DNA from: Paractinoplanes brasiliensis
GTDB taxonomy: Bacteria; Actinomycetota; Actinomycetes; Mycobacteriales; Micromonosporaceae
Assembly (NCBI RefSeq): GCF_004362215.1
Contig: NZ_SNWR01000002.1
Coordinates: 1,736,001 to 1,800,000 of the forward strand
Reading direction: 5' to 3'
DNA: 64,000 bases
In this document: positions 25,478 to 33,667 of the stretch, piece after piece
How positions within the stretch are numbered: the stretch's first letter is position 1
Layout: every line of letters begins with the position of its first letter
Translations under genes and position numbers: made by a program
Notes under the pieces: model-generated
What the model saw: only the letters and a program-made list of their open reading frames with translations
What the model was told of the DNA's origin: nothing
The model's database searches: none

Positions 25478-26491
25478 ATGATCACATTCGACGACGTCGT
25501 GAAGGTCTATCCGGGCGGCAGCACCGCGGTCGACCACGTGTCGCTCGAACTGCCGACCGGGAAGATGACGGTCCTGGTCGGCCCGTCCGGCTGCGGCAAG
25601 ACCACCAGCCTTCGCATGATCAACCGTATGATCAGCCCCACATCGGGCCGCGTCCTGATCGACGGCGACGACATCGCGGGTAAGGACGAGGCCCTGCTGC
25701 GCCGCGGCATGGGCTATGTGATCCAGCACGCGGGGCTGTTCCCGCACCGTACGGTCCTCGACAACGTCGCCACCGTGCCGGTGCTGCTGGGCAAGACCCG
25801 CCGCGAGGCCCGCAAGGCGGCGCTGGGCCTGCTCGAACGGGTCGGCCTGTCCGAGGAGTTCGCCAAGCGGTACCCGGCGCAGCTCTCCGGCGGCCAGCAG
25901 CAGCGGGTCGGCGTGGCCCGGGCGCTCGCCGCCGACCCGCCCATCATGCTCATGGACGAGCCGTTCAGCGCGGTCGACCCGGTCGTACGCGAGGGCCTGC
26001 ACCGCGAGTTCCTGCGGCTGCAGCAAGACCTCGGCAAGACGATCGCCATGGTGACGCACGACATCGACGAGGCGATCAAGCTCGGCGACGTGGTGGCGAT
26101 CTTCCGTCAGGGTGGCAAGCTGGCCCAGGTCGGCACCCCCGAGGAGCTGCTCACCGCCCCCGCCGACGACTTCGTGGCCGAGTTCGTCGGACGTGACCGC
26201 GGCATCCGCAGCCTGTCCTTCACCACGGCCGCCGATCTGCCGGTCGCCGACCTGCCGGGCACGCTGGCGCTCGACGACGCGGGCCGGCCGACGGGCTGGA
26301 TCCTGGAGTCGGGCCGGGTCGCCCCGACCGGCGGCACATTCACCTCGGCCGACTCGCTGCGGCTGGTGACCGACCTGGCGATCAGCTCCCCGGTCGGCAT
26401 CGCCGTGCGCGTCAACGAGGAGGGCAAGGCCGACGGCGTCGTGCCCCACCACGACCTGGCCGACTACCTGGCGGCACGACGCAGCTCATGA
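25478..26491 (+). CDS. Quaternary-amine (OpuC/ProV-type) ABC transporter ATP-binding protein
   Basis: A 337-residue ATPase. Walker A is GPSGCGKTT (about 35-43), the ABC signature LSGGQQQRVGVARAL, Walker B IMLMDEPFSAVDP and the H-loop VTHDIDEA. The segment EARKAALGLLERVGL is typical of the betaine/carnitine/choline importer branch. After residue 230 a CBS-like regulatory tail ends VVPHHDLADYLAARRSS. Such CBS tails gate OpuA-type importers by ionic strength (family knowledge). It overlaps the first permease by 4 bp (ATGA) and opens a four-gene operon of ATPase, two permeases and a binding lipoprotein. Confidence 0.93.
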   Translation: MITFDDVVKVYPGGSTAVDHVSLELPTGKMTVLVGPSGCGKTTSLRMINRMISPTSGRVLIDGDDIAGKDEALLRRGMGYVIQHAGLFPHRTVLDNVATVPVLLGKTRREARKAALGLLERVGLSEEFAKRYPAQLSGGQQQRVGVARALAADPPIMLMDEPFSAVDPVVREGLHREFLRLQQDLGKTIAMVTHDIDEAIKLGDVVAIFRQGGKLAQVGTPEELLTAPADDFVAEFVGRDRGIRSLSFTTAADLPVADLPGTLALDDAGRPTGWILESGRVAPTGGTFTSADSLRLVTDLAISSPVGIAVRVNEEGKADGVVPHHDLADYLAARRSS

Positions 26492-27138
26492 TCACTTACC
26501 TGTCGAACAACTCCGACACCGTGCTGGCCGCGCTGCGCCAGCACATCGCGCTCGCGCTGATCCCCGTGCTGCTCGGCTTCCTGATCGCGCTGCCCATCGG
26601 CTACCTCGGCGTACGGTTCCCCTGGCTCTACCATCCCCTGATCAACGTGGCCGGCGTGCTCTACTCGATCCCGTCGCTGGCGTTGTTCGTCTTCCTGCCC
26701 GTGGTGCTCGGCACAAAGATCCTGTCGCCACTGAACATCGTGGTCGCGCTCACCATCTACACCGTCGCGCTCATGGCCCGTACGGTGGCCGACGGCCTTC
26801 GCTCCGTCGACAGTCTGGTCACCGAGTCCGCCACAGCCATGGGTTATCGCCGTACGCGCCGGCTCTTCGACGTCGAACTGCCCGTCGCGCTGCCGGTCAT
26901 CCTGGCCGGCCTGCGGGTCGCCACGGTCAGCAACATCAGCCTGGTCAGCGTCGGCGCCCTGATCGGCATCGGCGGTCTCGGGCAGCTGTTCACCCGCGGC
27001 TTCCAGCTGTTCTACATCGAGCCGATCCTGGTCGGCATCATCCTGTCGGTGCTGCTGGCCGGCATCGCCGACCTGATCATCGTGCTGATCCAGCGGGCGG
27101 TCACGCCGTGGACCCGCGTGCAGGGAGGCCGGGCGTGA
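26488..27138 (+). CDS. OpuC-type ABC transporter permease
   Basis: A 216-residue inner-membrane permease with about five or six membrane segments and the BPD-transport coupling region VTESATAMGYRRTRRLFDVELPVALPVILAGL, the EAA-type loop that docks onto the ATPase. The Pro-rich first helices (ALIPVLLGFLIALPIGYLG) are typical of OpuCB/ProW relatives. It overlaps both neighbours by 4 bp. Together with the next gene it should form a heterodimeric channel for a quaternary amine or osmolyte. Confidence 0.92.
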   Translation: MITYLSNNSDTVLAALRQHIALALIPVLLGFLIALPIGYLGVRFPWLYHPLINVAGVLYSIPSLALFVFLPVVLGTKILSPLNIVVALTIYTVALMARTVADGLRSVDSLVTESATAMGYRRTRRLFDVELPVALPVILAGLRVATVSNISLVSVGALIGIGGLGQLFTRGFQLFYIEPILVGIILSVLLAGIADLIIVLIQRAVTPWTRVQGGRA

Positions 27139-27791
27139 ACCTCACCTACCTGTTCGACCCGGCGCACTGGGACTTCTCGTCCGGCAGCATCCCGCAGCTG
27201 ATCCTGTCCCACCTGTGGTACGTGCTGCTCGCGCTGGCGCTCGGCACTGTCATCGCGCTGCCGGTGGGGCTCTACATCGGGCACACCGGCCGCGGCTCGT
27301 TCATCGCCATCAACGCCGGCAACGCCGGCCGGTCGCTGCCCACGCTGGGCCTGCTCATGCTGATGGTGACCCTGCTCGGCCTGGGACTGCTGCCGGTGCT
27401 GATCGCGCTCACGGTGCTGGTGATCCCGCCGATCCTGACGTCCGCGTACGCGGGTCTGCGCACCCTCGACCAGCGGGTGGTGGACGCCGCGCGGGGTGTC
27501 GGCATGCGGCCCCTGCAGGTGCTGTTCCGGGTGGAGCTGCCGATGGCGCTGCCCGTGCTGATGAGCGGTTTCCGCAGCGCCGCCCTGCAGGTGGTGGCGA
27601 CCGCGACAGTGGCCGCCGCGGTCGGCCTCGGTGGCCTCGGCCGCCTGCTGATCGACGGCCTGGCCGTCAACGACTACTCCCGAGTGCTGGCCGGCGCCAT
27701 TGTCGTCGCGGTGCTGGCTGTCCTGCTCGACCTGGTCCTGGCGCTCGCGCAGCGCTGGATCGTCTCGCCCGGGCTCCGGGCATCCAAGTGA
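27135..27791 (+). CDS. OpuC-type ABC transporter permease, second subunit
   Basis: A 218-residue permease paralogous to the previous gene, starting with a GTG that overlaps the upstream stop. The EAA-like coupling loop is VDAARGVGMRPLQVLFRVELPMALPVLMSG, and about six hydrophobic segments follow the family pattern (GRSLPTLGLLMLMVTLLGLG; VVATATVAAAVGLGGLGRLL). The ribosome binding site CAGGGAGG lies within the end of the first permease, consistent with coupled translation and a heterodimer. Confidence 0.92.
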   Translation: MNLTYLFDPAHWDFSSGSIPQLILSHLWYVLLALALGTVIALPVGLYIGHTGRGSFIAINAGNAGRSLPTLGLLMLMVTLLGLGLLPVLIALTVLVIPPILTSAYAGLRTLDQRVVDAARGVGMRPLQVLFRVELPMALPVLMSGFRSAALQVVATATVAAAVGLGGLGRLLIDGLAVNDYSRVLAGAIVVAVLAVLLDLVLALAQRWIVSPGLRASK

Positions 27792-27801
27792 AAGGTCCCT
27801 C

Positions 27802-28734
27802 ATGAAACTCTTCAAGCGACTCAGCGCGGTGGGCGCCGCCGTCGCCATGGCCGTGACGCTGACCGCGTGCGGTTCCGGCGACGACCCGCTGGCCGACGAC
27901 AACTCGGGTGCCAGCTCCGCTCCCGGCACCATCACGATCGGCTCGGCCAACTTCGCCGAGAGCGAGCTGCTGGCCGAGATCTACGCCCAGGCCCTCGAGG
28001 CCAAGGGCGTCACGGTCAAGCGGCAGTTCAACATCGGCGCCCGTGAGCTGTACCTCAAGGCGTTGCAGGACGGCTCGATCGACCTGCTCCCCGAGTACAA
28101 CGGCGCCCTGCTCGCGGCGCTTTCGCAGGGCGGCGCGCCCGAGGGTGTGAGCAAGCCGGAGGACGTGCTGGGCGCCCTCAAGAAGGTGCTGCCGTCCGGC
28201 ACCGAGGTGCTGGAGCAGTCGGCCGCCGAGGACAAGGACACGCTCACCGTGACCGCGGAGACGGCGTCCAAGTACAACCTCAAGACGATCGACGACCTCA
28301 AGCCCGTCGCCAAGGACCTCGTGATCGGCGCCGGCCCCGAATGGCAGGAGCGCTACCAGGGTCTCAAGGGCCTCAAGGAGCTGTACGGCATCGAGTTCAA
28401 GGAGTTCAAGCCGCTCGACGCCGGTGGCCCGCTGACCGTGAACGCCCTGATCAAGAACCAGATCCAGGTCGGCAACATCTTCTCGACCGACTCGTCGATC
28501 ACGGTCAACAAGTTCGTCGTGCTCGAGGACACCAAGAACCTGTACCTGGCCGAGAACATCATCCCGCTGATCCGCAGCTCGGCCAACAACCCGACGGTGA
28601 CCGGGGCCCTGAACGCGGTGTCGGCCAAGCTGACGACCGAGAACCTGACCGCCACGCTGGCCAAGGTGCAGGTCGACAAGCAGGACACCCCCGCGGTGGC
28701 CAAGGGCTGGCTGACCGAGAACGGCCTCGTCTGA
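27802..28734 (+). CDS. Quaternary-amine-type ABC transporter substrate-binding lipoprotein
   Basis: A 310-residue OpuAC/OsmF-like lipoprotein. The signal peptide ends in LTAC (Cys23, the lipidation site), followed by a Gly/Ser/Asp linker and the binding domain opening ITIGSANFAESELLAEIYAQ, diagnostic of the glycine betaine/choline/carnitine binding group. LLPEYNGALL and VNALIKNQIQVGNIFSTDSS line the cleft. Family proteins cage a trimethylammonium group with aromatic residues; modelling would be needed to judge the cage here. Related OpuC-type binding domains also import ergothioneine in some bacteria (family knowledge), which matters because of the neighbouring MIO-less lyase. A strong terminator follows. 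Confidence 0.92.
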   Translation: MKLFKRLSAVGAAVAMAVTLTACGSGDDPLADDNSGASSAPGTITIGSANFAESELLAEIYAQALEAKGVTVKRQFNIGARELYLKALQDGSIDLLPEYNGALLAALSQGGAPEGVSKPEDVLGALKKVLPSGTEVLEQSAAEDKDTLTVTAETASKYNLKTIDDLKPVAKDLVIGAGPEWQERYQGLKGLKELYGIEFKEFKPLDAGGPLTVNALIKNQIQVGNIFSTDSSITVNKFVVLEDTKNLYLAENIIPLIRSSANNPTVTGALNAVSAKLTTENLTATLAKVQVDKQDTPAVAKGWLTENGLV

Positions 28735-28753
28735 CCGTCCGACCGCACAACCG

Positions 28754-28790
28754 ACGCCGCCCGGGCTCATCCCGGGCGGCGTTTCTCTTT
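28754..28790 (+). terminator. Strong intrinsic terminator ending the ABC transporter operon
   Basis: The 12-bp stem ACGCCGCCCGGG/CCCGGGCGGCGT closes a 5-base loop and runs into TTTCTCTTT: a complete Rho-independent terminator 19 bases after the binding-protein stop codon. Confidence 0.95.
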
Positions 28791-28804
28791 GCGACAATCG
28801 CGGG

Positions 28805-29854
28805 ATGCGGCAGCGGCTCGGACGGGTGCGGCTCGCCGACGGCACCACGGTGGCGTACGCGTCGGCCGGGGCCGGGCGGCCGCTCGTCTATGTGATGGGA
28901 TGGCTCTCGCACCTCGAGCTGAGCTGGGAATCGGCTGCCGAGCGCGGGTTCTACGAGGCCCTGTCCCGGGGGGCACGGCTGGTGCGGTACGACCGGGCGG
29001 GGTGCGGGCTCTCGGCGGGTCCGGCCAGGACGCCGTCGCTCGCGTACGAACTCGAGCAGCTCGACGCGGTGACGGCGACGATCGGCGAGCCGTTCGACCT
29101 GATGGGGACGTCGATGGGGGCTCCCGTGGCGGTGGCGTGGGCGGCCACGCGTCCCGAAACCGTACGGCGGCTGGTGCTCTACGGCGGGTGGGTCCGTGGG
29201 GCCGAGCTGGCGACTGAATCCGTACGGGAAAATGTCCTGGGGCTGATCGAGGCGCACTGGGGTCTCGGGTCGAACGTGCTGACCGACATCTTCGCCCCGG
29301 ATGCGGACCGGGCGATGCGGGCCGAGCACGGTCGTTATCAGCGCGCGTGTTCGAGCGCGGCGACCGCGCGGGCGTTGCTGGCCCTCAGCTACGACCTCGA
29401 CGTCAGCCCGCATCTGCCGCACGTGACAGCGCCGACGCTGGTGGTTCACCGCACCGGGGACCGGGCCGCTCCGGTGGCGCAGGCCCGCGCGCTGGCCGAG
29501 GGCATCACGAACGCCGAGCCGGCGCTCCTGCCGGGACGGTCCCATTTGCCGTACGCGGGTGACCATGACCAACTCGTCCGGGTGGTTCGCCGCTTCCTCG
29601 GGTTGCCTGTCGCCCGGCGCCGTGCCGACGGGCTCACCGCGCGGCAGCGTGAGGTGGCCGAGCTGATCAGTCACGGGTGCACCAACCGCGAGATCGCGGC
29701 GCGTCTGGGCATCGACGAGCGCTCTGCCGAGGGGCACGTCGAGCGGATCCGGTTACGCCTGGGGTTCCGGTCGCGGGCCCAGATCGCGGCCTGGTTCACC
29801 GCACAGTGGGGTATTTCCCCGCCTGACCCGGCCCCCGGCGGCGGTCCACGATGA
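28805..29854 (+). CDS. Alpha/beta hydrolase fused to a LuxR-type DNA-binding domain
   Basis: A 349-residue fusion. Residues 1-270 form an alpha/beta hydrolase with RYDRAGCGLS, an intact nucleophile elbow GTSMG (Ser103), an acid in VVHRTGDRAAP and a His in LPGRSHLPYAGDHD. Residues 275-335 are a LuxR HTH: LTARQREVAELISHGCTNREIAARLGIDERSAEGHVERIRLRLGF. It is probably a ligand-responsive transcription factor whose sensor derives from an esterase, or an enzyme with DNA-binding activity. Codon 317 is TTA. It shares its opening with the truncated hydrolase at the left edge. It ends 4 bp before the methyltransferase gene. Confidence 0.9.
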   Translation: MRQRLGRVRLADGTTVAYASAGAGRPLVYVMGWLSHLELSWESAAERGFYEALSRGARLVRYDRAGCGLSAGPARTPSLAYELEQLDAVTATIGEPFDLMGTSMGAPVAVAWAATRPETVRRLVLYGGWVRGAELATESVRENVLGLIEAHWGLGSNVLTDIFAPDADRAMRAEHGRYQRACSSAATARALLALSYDLDVSPHLPHVTAPTLVVHRTGDRAAPVAQARALAEGITNAEPALLPGRSHLPYAGDHDQLVRVVRRFLGLPVARRRADGLTARQREVAELISHGCTNREIAARLGIDERSAEGHVERIRLRLGFRSRAQIAAWFTAQWGISPPDPAPGGGPR

Positions 29855-29858
29855 GGGC

Positions 29859-30494
29859 ATGACCGTTTTCGAGGCGCACCGCGGGCGGGGAGCGTTCAAC
29901 GCCGCGTTCTTCCGGGTGATGGGGCCCTACATCGAGTTCCACGTGCGGCATCGCAAACGACGGGTGTTCGCGGGGCTTCCCCGTACGGTCGTGGAGCTCG
30001 GCTCCGGCGTCGGCGCGAACCTGCGCTACCTGGAACCGGGGTCGACGCTGGTGGCGATCGAGCCGAACCCGGCCATGCACCGGCCGTTGCGGGCGGCCGC
30101 CGGACGCCGCGGGGTGGAACTCGATCTGCGGGAGCGGCCGGCCGAGGACACGGGTTTGCCGGACGGCAGCGCCGACGTCGTGATCTCGTCGCTGGTGCTG
30201 TGCACGGTGAGCGACCCGGCCGGGGTGCTGGCCGAGGTCCGCCGGGTCCTGCGGCCGGGTGGCACGTTCCGCTTCGTCGAGCACGTCGCCGCCCGGGACG
30301 GCACCCCGACCCGGGCGTTGCAGCGGGCCCTGCGCCGGCCGTGGGCGTGGACGTTCGAGGGGTGCTCGTGCGAACGTGACCTGGCCGCCCTGGTGCGGGC
30401 GGCCGGGTTCACCCGGGCCGAGATCGAGCCGTACCGGCTGCGCTCGCCCTTCGTCACGTTCAACCCGCAGATCGCGGGTGTCGCCCACGTGTAG
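29859..30494 (+). CDS. Class I SAM-dependent methyltransferase
   Basis: A 211-residue methyltransferase of the UbiE/type 11 group. Motif I VVELGSGVGANLRYL and an acidic loop VAIEPNP bind SAM, ADVVISSLVLCTV is motif II/post I, and VLRPGGTFRFVEHV is motif III. The phosphoethanolamine/menaquinone-type end ALVRAAGFTRAEIE is typical of small methyltransferases including METTL7-like proteins. The substrate is unknown. Only 4 bp separate it from the hydrolase-LuxR gene, so both are probably co-transcribed. It ends 3 bp from the convergent argG stop. Confidence 0.87.
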   Translation: MTVFEAHRGRGAFNAAFFRVMGPYIEFHVRHRKRRVFAGLPRTVVELGSGVGANLRYLEPGSTLVAIEPNPAMHRPLRAAAGRRGVELDLRERPAEDTGLPDGSADVVISSLVLCTVSDPAGVLAEVRRVLRPGGTFRFVEHVAARDGTPTRALQRALRRPWAWTFEGCSCERDLAALVRAAGFTRAEIEPYRLRSPFVTFNPQIAGVAHV

Positions 30495-30497
30495 CGG

Positions 30498-31913
30498 TCA
30501 GTCGGTGCCGGACTCCATGGCGGCCTGGTCGAGCAGGTCGTCGTTGCCGGGAGCGGCCGCGCCCCGCGAGGCGATCTCCTCAGCGCCGCCGGCGGGCAGC
30601 GCGCCGACCAGGCCCTGCGGGCTGCCGACCATGCCGAGCTGGGCGTACTGCTCGAGCTTGGCCCGGCTGTCGGCGATGTCGAGGTTGCGCATCGTCAACT
30701 GGCCGATCCGGTCGGCCGGGGCGAACGCCGGCGTCTCCGTACGCTCCATCGAGAGCTTGTCGGGGTGGTAGCTGAACGCCGGGCCGGTCGTGTTGAGCAC
30801 CGAGTAGTCGTCGCCGCGGCGCAGGCGCAGCGTGACCTCGCCGGTGACCGCGTTGCCGACCCAGCGCTGCAGGGCCTCGCGCAGCATGAGCGCCTGCGGG
30901 TCGAGCCAGCGCCCCTCGTACATGAGCCGGCCCAGCTTGCGGCCGTCGTTGTGGTAGCTGGTGACCGTGTCCTCGTTGTGGATGGCGTTGACCAGCCGCT
31001 CGTACGCGATGTGCAGCAGCGCCATGCCGGGCGCCTCGTAGATGCCGCGGCTCTTGGCCTCGATGATCCGGTTCTCGATCTGGTCGGACATGCCCAGGCC
31101 GTGGCGGCCGCCGATCGCGTTGACCTCGAGCACCAGGTCGACCGCGGAGCCGAACTCCTTGCCGTTGACCGTGACCGGGCGGCCCTCGGCGAAGCCGATC
31201 GTCACGTCCTCGGTGGCGATGTGCACCTCGGGATCCCAGAACCGGACACCCATGATCGGGTCGACCAGCTCGATGCCGTTGTCGAGATGTTCGAGGGACT
31301 TGGCCTCGTGGGTGGCGCCCCAGATGTTGGCGTCGGTCGAATACGCCTTCTCGGTGGAGTCGCGGTAGGGCAGGTCGCGGGCGAGCAGCCACTCGCTCAT
31401 CTCCTTGCGCCCGCCGAGCTCGGTGACGAAGTCCTTGTCGAGCCACGGCTTGTAGATGCGCAGCGACGGGTTGGCGAGCAGCCCGTAGCGGTAGAAGCGC
31501 TCGATGTCGTTGCCCTTGAACGTCGAGCCGTCACCCCAGATCTGCACCCGGTCTTCCAGCATGGCCCGCACGAGCAGGGTGCCGGTGACGGCGCGGCCCA
31601 GGGGCGTGGTGTTGAAGTAGGTGCGGCCGCCCGACCGGATGTGGAAGGCGCCGCAGGCCAGGGCGGCAAGCCCCTCCTCGACGAGGGCCGACCGGCAGTC
31701 GACGAGGCGGCCCAGCTCGGCGCCGTACGCGATGGCGCGCTCGGGCACCGAGGTCACGTCGGGCTCGTCGTACTGGCCGATCTCGGCGGTGTAGGCGCAG
31801 GGCACGGCGCCCTTTTCCCGCATCCACGCGACCGCTACCGACGTGTCGAGGCCACCGGAGAACGCGATGCCGACCCGTTCGCCGACCGGGAGAGAAGACA
31901 GAACCTTGGTCAC
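30498..31913 (-). CDS. argG: Argininosuccinate synthase
   Basis: A 471-residue argininosuccinate synthase, which joins citrulline and aspartate with ATP cleavage in arginine biosynthesis. The PP-loop AFSGGLDTSVAVAWM (18-32) binds ATP, and DGSTFKGNDIERF, STDANIWGATHEAKSLE and PGMALLHIAYERLVNAI are family blocks. It belongs to the longer E. coli-like type rather than the roughly 400-residue actinobacterial type, and no other arg gene is adjacent. The start is a GTG (31913). An ARG-box-like palindrome lies about 20 bp upstream. Confidence 0.97.
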   Translation of the reverse strand: MTKVLSSLPVGERVGIAFSGGLDTSVAVAWMREKGAVPCAYTAEIGQYDEPDVTSVPERAIAYGAELGRLVDCRSALVEEGLAALACGAFHIRSGGRTYFNTTPLGRAVTGTLLVRAMLEDRVQIWGDGSTFKGNDIERFYRYGLLANPSLRIYKPWLDKDFVTELGGRKEMSEWLLARDLPYRDSTEKAYSTDANIWGATHEAKSLEHLDNGIELVDPIMGVRFWDPEVHIATEDVTIGFAEGRPVTVNGKEFGSAVDLVLEVNAIGGRHGLGMSDQIENRIIEAKSRGIYEAPGMALLHIAYERLVNAIHNEDTVTSYHNDGRKLGRLMYEGRWLDPQALMLREALQRWVGNAVTGEVTLRLRRGDDYSVLNTTGPAFSYHPDKLSMERTETPAFAPADRIGQLTMRNLDIADSRAKLEQYAQLGMVGSPQGLVGALPAGGAEEIASRGAAAPGNDDLLDQAAMESGTD

Positions 31914-31934
31914 GGGTTAGATTATGCACCACAA

Positions 31935-31948
31935 CGCATTTTCATGCG
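31935..31948. promoter_or_regulatory. Possible ArgR operator upstream of argG
   Basis: CGCAT-TTTC-ATGCG is a perfect 5-bp dyad in an AT-rich patch 22 bp before the argG start, with another TGCA at 31925. Its layout resembles an ArgR half-site pair; assignment by position and gene function only. Confidence 0.45.
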
Positions 31949-32055
31949 AACTCGCCACCCCGGTCGCCTCGCTTCGGCCCTTCGGGTCTTTGGTCCCGGA
32001 CGTACGGGGTCTTCTCCCCTGCCACCGCGTACGGGGTGTGCGGTGTGCTTGAGAC

Positions 32056-32187
32056 ATGACCAGGAAACATGTGATCGCGTTCGGGGTGTCGGCCGCGTTT
32101 CCGCTGTTCGGGCTGGCGGCCACGGTTGCCGGGGTCGCGGTGCTGGCCAAGGCCGGAGCCGTCGCCGTGGTACGACGCCTGAAGTGA
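32056..32187 (+). CDS. Small single-pass membrane protein
   Basis: A 43-residue frame, MTRKHVIAFG at the start and VVRRLK at the end, with a continuous hydrophobic helix of about 22 residues between (SAAFPLFGLAATVAGVAVL) and positive charges at both ends. Hydrophobic segment, charge pattern and high third-position GC suggest a genuine small membrane protein, though the ribosome binding site is weak. It lies between argG (divergent) and the DnaA-box dyad. Function unknown. Confidence 0.45.
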   Translation: MTRKHVIAFGVSAAFPLFGLAATVAGVAVLAKAGAVAVVRRLK

Positions 32188-32302
32188 GACCAGGCTCGGC
32201 GGCGCCACTGCGCCGGCTCCCCGGCCCAACGACTCGGCCGCCGCGGTTCCGGTCCCGCGGCGGCCGGCAAACCTCCCGCCGTACGGGGACGAGTGGTGCG
32301 GC

Positions 32303-32355
32303 CCGGAGTTGTCCACAGTGGCGGCGAGCAGTCACGCTCCTGTGGACAACTCCGG
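32303..32355. repeat. Perfect 16-bp inverted repeat containing two DnaA boxes
   Basis: Arms CCGGAGTTGTCCACAG (32303-32318) and its exact complement (32340-32355) flank a 21-bp spacer. Each arm contains the actinobacterial DnaA-box consensus TTGTCCACA (32309-32317; complement 32341-32349). No replication gene is nearby, so this is not oriC as seen; it may be a DnaA titration or regulatory site, or a stem-loop. The surrounding 32188-32448 gap shows no gene. Confidence 0.75.
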
Positions 32356-32448
32356 TCGCCGGGCTTGACATGACGTAGGGTCACCCCCGCCGGTCTGCCC
32401 TTGGGCGGGTGGGGGAGGCGGTGGCTGCTCCCGAGTGCGACATGACTC

Positions 32449-33117
32449 CTATGTCCGTATAAAGAAGTGGAAGTTGGTGGATGTTCGGCCGGTCAGGCGG
32501 TGGGTGGACCAGAGGGCGCCGCCCGCGATGAGTCTGCTGGCCTCGGAGCCGGAGATTCCCAAGCCGACCGCCAGCAACGCCGTCACTCTGAGCGGAATCG
32601 GCTGAGCGAAACAGACCGACGTGGCGAGCGTCATCGGTGGCCTGGCCCCGCCGCCGGCATCGGGACAAGCGGCCGCTCCCGGCTCGGCGACCACCCAAGA
32701 CCCGCCAACCGCCCCTGGCCCGGCGACCACCTGAGACCCGTCAACCGTCCCGGGCGTGGTGGCCGTTGACTTCCGGAGGGTCCAGGCATCGGTCCAATCC
32801 AGGGTTACGCCGTTGCGGCGTTGCAGGGACGGGTCGGTCAGGAGTTCGGCGGCGAGGGTTGTGTCGTTGCTGTGGAAGCGGTCCAGCAGCGGCGGGGTGA
32901 TGGCGCGGACGTTTGCCCGCTCCAGGACGGTCAGTTTGACGGTCGTGCCGCAGCCCGCGCACAGGGCGAGCAGCCAGACGTCGAGGAGTTTGTGGTTGGC
33001 GTTGATACGGAACTTGCCGTGCGCTTCGAAACGGGTCGATGGGCAACGCAGGCACCGACGGCGGATGAGCGGGAGCCTGGTCGGGGACACGAGCCACTGC
33101 GCGAAATGGGTGGTCAA
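32449..33117 (-). CDS. DUF1062-like zinc-ribbon protein with a repeat insert
   Basis: A 222-residue protein matching the DUF1062 pattern: a first Cys pair in RRRCLRC, then FEAHGKFRINANHKLLDVWLLALCAGCG with a second Cys pair, then LLDRFHSNDTTLAAELL. The Cys pairs suggest a zinc ribbon. A TTG at 33115-33117 is taken as start because the domain begins right after it; a GTG 13 codons later is possible. Residues 121-144 are two 12-residue Gly/Ala/Val-rich repeats that split the conserved N-terminal half from a C-terminal segment (VTALLAVGLGISGSEASRLI). The molecular role of the family is not established. Confidence 0.72.
   Translation of the reverse strand: MTTHFAQWLVSPTRLPLIRRRCLRCPSTRFEAHGKFRINANHKLLDVWLLALCAGCGTTVKLTVLERANVRAITPPLLDRFHSNDTTLAAELLTDPSLQRRNGVTLDWTDAWTLRKSTATTPGTVDGSQVVAGPGAVGGSWVVAEPGAAACPDAGGGARPPMTLATSVCFAQPIPLRVTALLAVGLGISGSEASRLIAGGALWSTHRLTGRTSTNFHFFIRT
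32686..32757. repeat. In-frame 36-bp tandem repeat, 2 copies, in the DUF1062-like gene
   Basis: Copies at 32686-32721 and 32722-32757 share GGCGACCACC, AGACCCG and CAACCG in register. Twelve codons per unit keep the frame. Confidence 0.85.
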
Positions 33118-33667
33118 CGGTGGTGATACCGATCTGCTGCGACATTCCGGGCGGAGTCGACGCTCCGCGGGAGGTGTCCGCGCACGACGGTGGAGCGAGG
33201 GGCGGCCGGGTGTCACTACGGCACGCCGCACTCGCCTGGTCGGTGCGGGACGTCGGTACGCACGAGATCGGCACGGGGAGACGGTCAGGACGGAACGAAC
33301 CGCGGCAGCCCGCCACGCGAACCACGATCAGCGCAGCGACCAATCACGACAGCCCGGCACGCGAACACGATGAAGGCGGCGAAGGTTCGCAGCAGCCCGG
33401 CACGCGAAACACGATCAGGGCAGGGACGAGCCCGGGGCATGGACCCGGGTCTCGAAGGCCGGTGAAGGGTCGCAGCAACCTGGCACGCGGAGAGGGTCCT
33501 GGAACCGCATAACGCGTGTCTACTCGAGCGCGGTGAATGTCTCAGCTGATGTACAAGGGTCCGTCCCGTCCGATGACCGGCAAACGCCCGGACAGGCACG
33601 CGGTGACCGCCCGGCAGTGGGCACGCTAACAGCGCACCTGTGCCGCGGGCCAGCGATTATGGACGGC
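33118..33667. other. 550-bp gap without a convincing gene; holds an intergenic repeat array
   Basis: Several frames stay open here but none shows a recognisable domain or a good start signal. The stretch 33301-33496 contains the repeat array listed separately. Upstream of the decayed oxidoreductase (33500-33667) I see no clear promoter. Confidence 0.6.
33301..33496. repeat. Degenerate intergenic tandem repeat, period about 43 bp
   Basis: The core CAGCCCGGCACGCGAA followed by CACGAT recurs with anchors at 33306, 33350 and 33393, and as CAACCTGGCACGCGGA at 33476, giving spacings of 44, 43 and 83 (about two units). Unlike the arrays inside genes, the period is not a multiple of three. Confidence 0.8.

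Noticed and set aside
32303..32355. Intrinsic terminator
   Set aside because: Perfect arms, but a 21-bp spacer, no U-tract and no gene ending just before; the DnaA-box content fits better.
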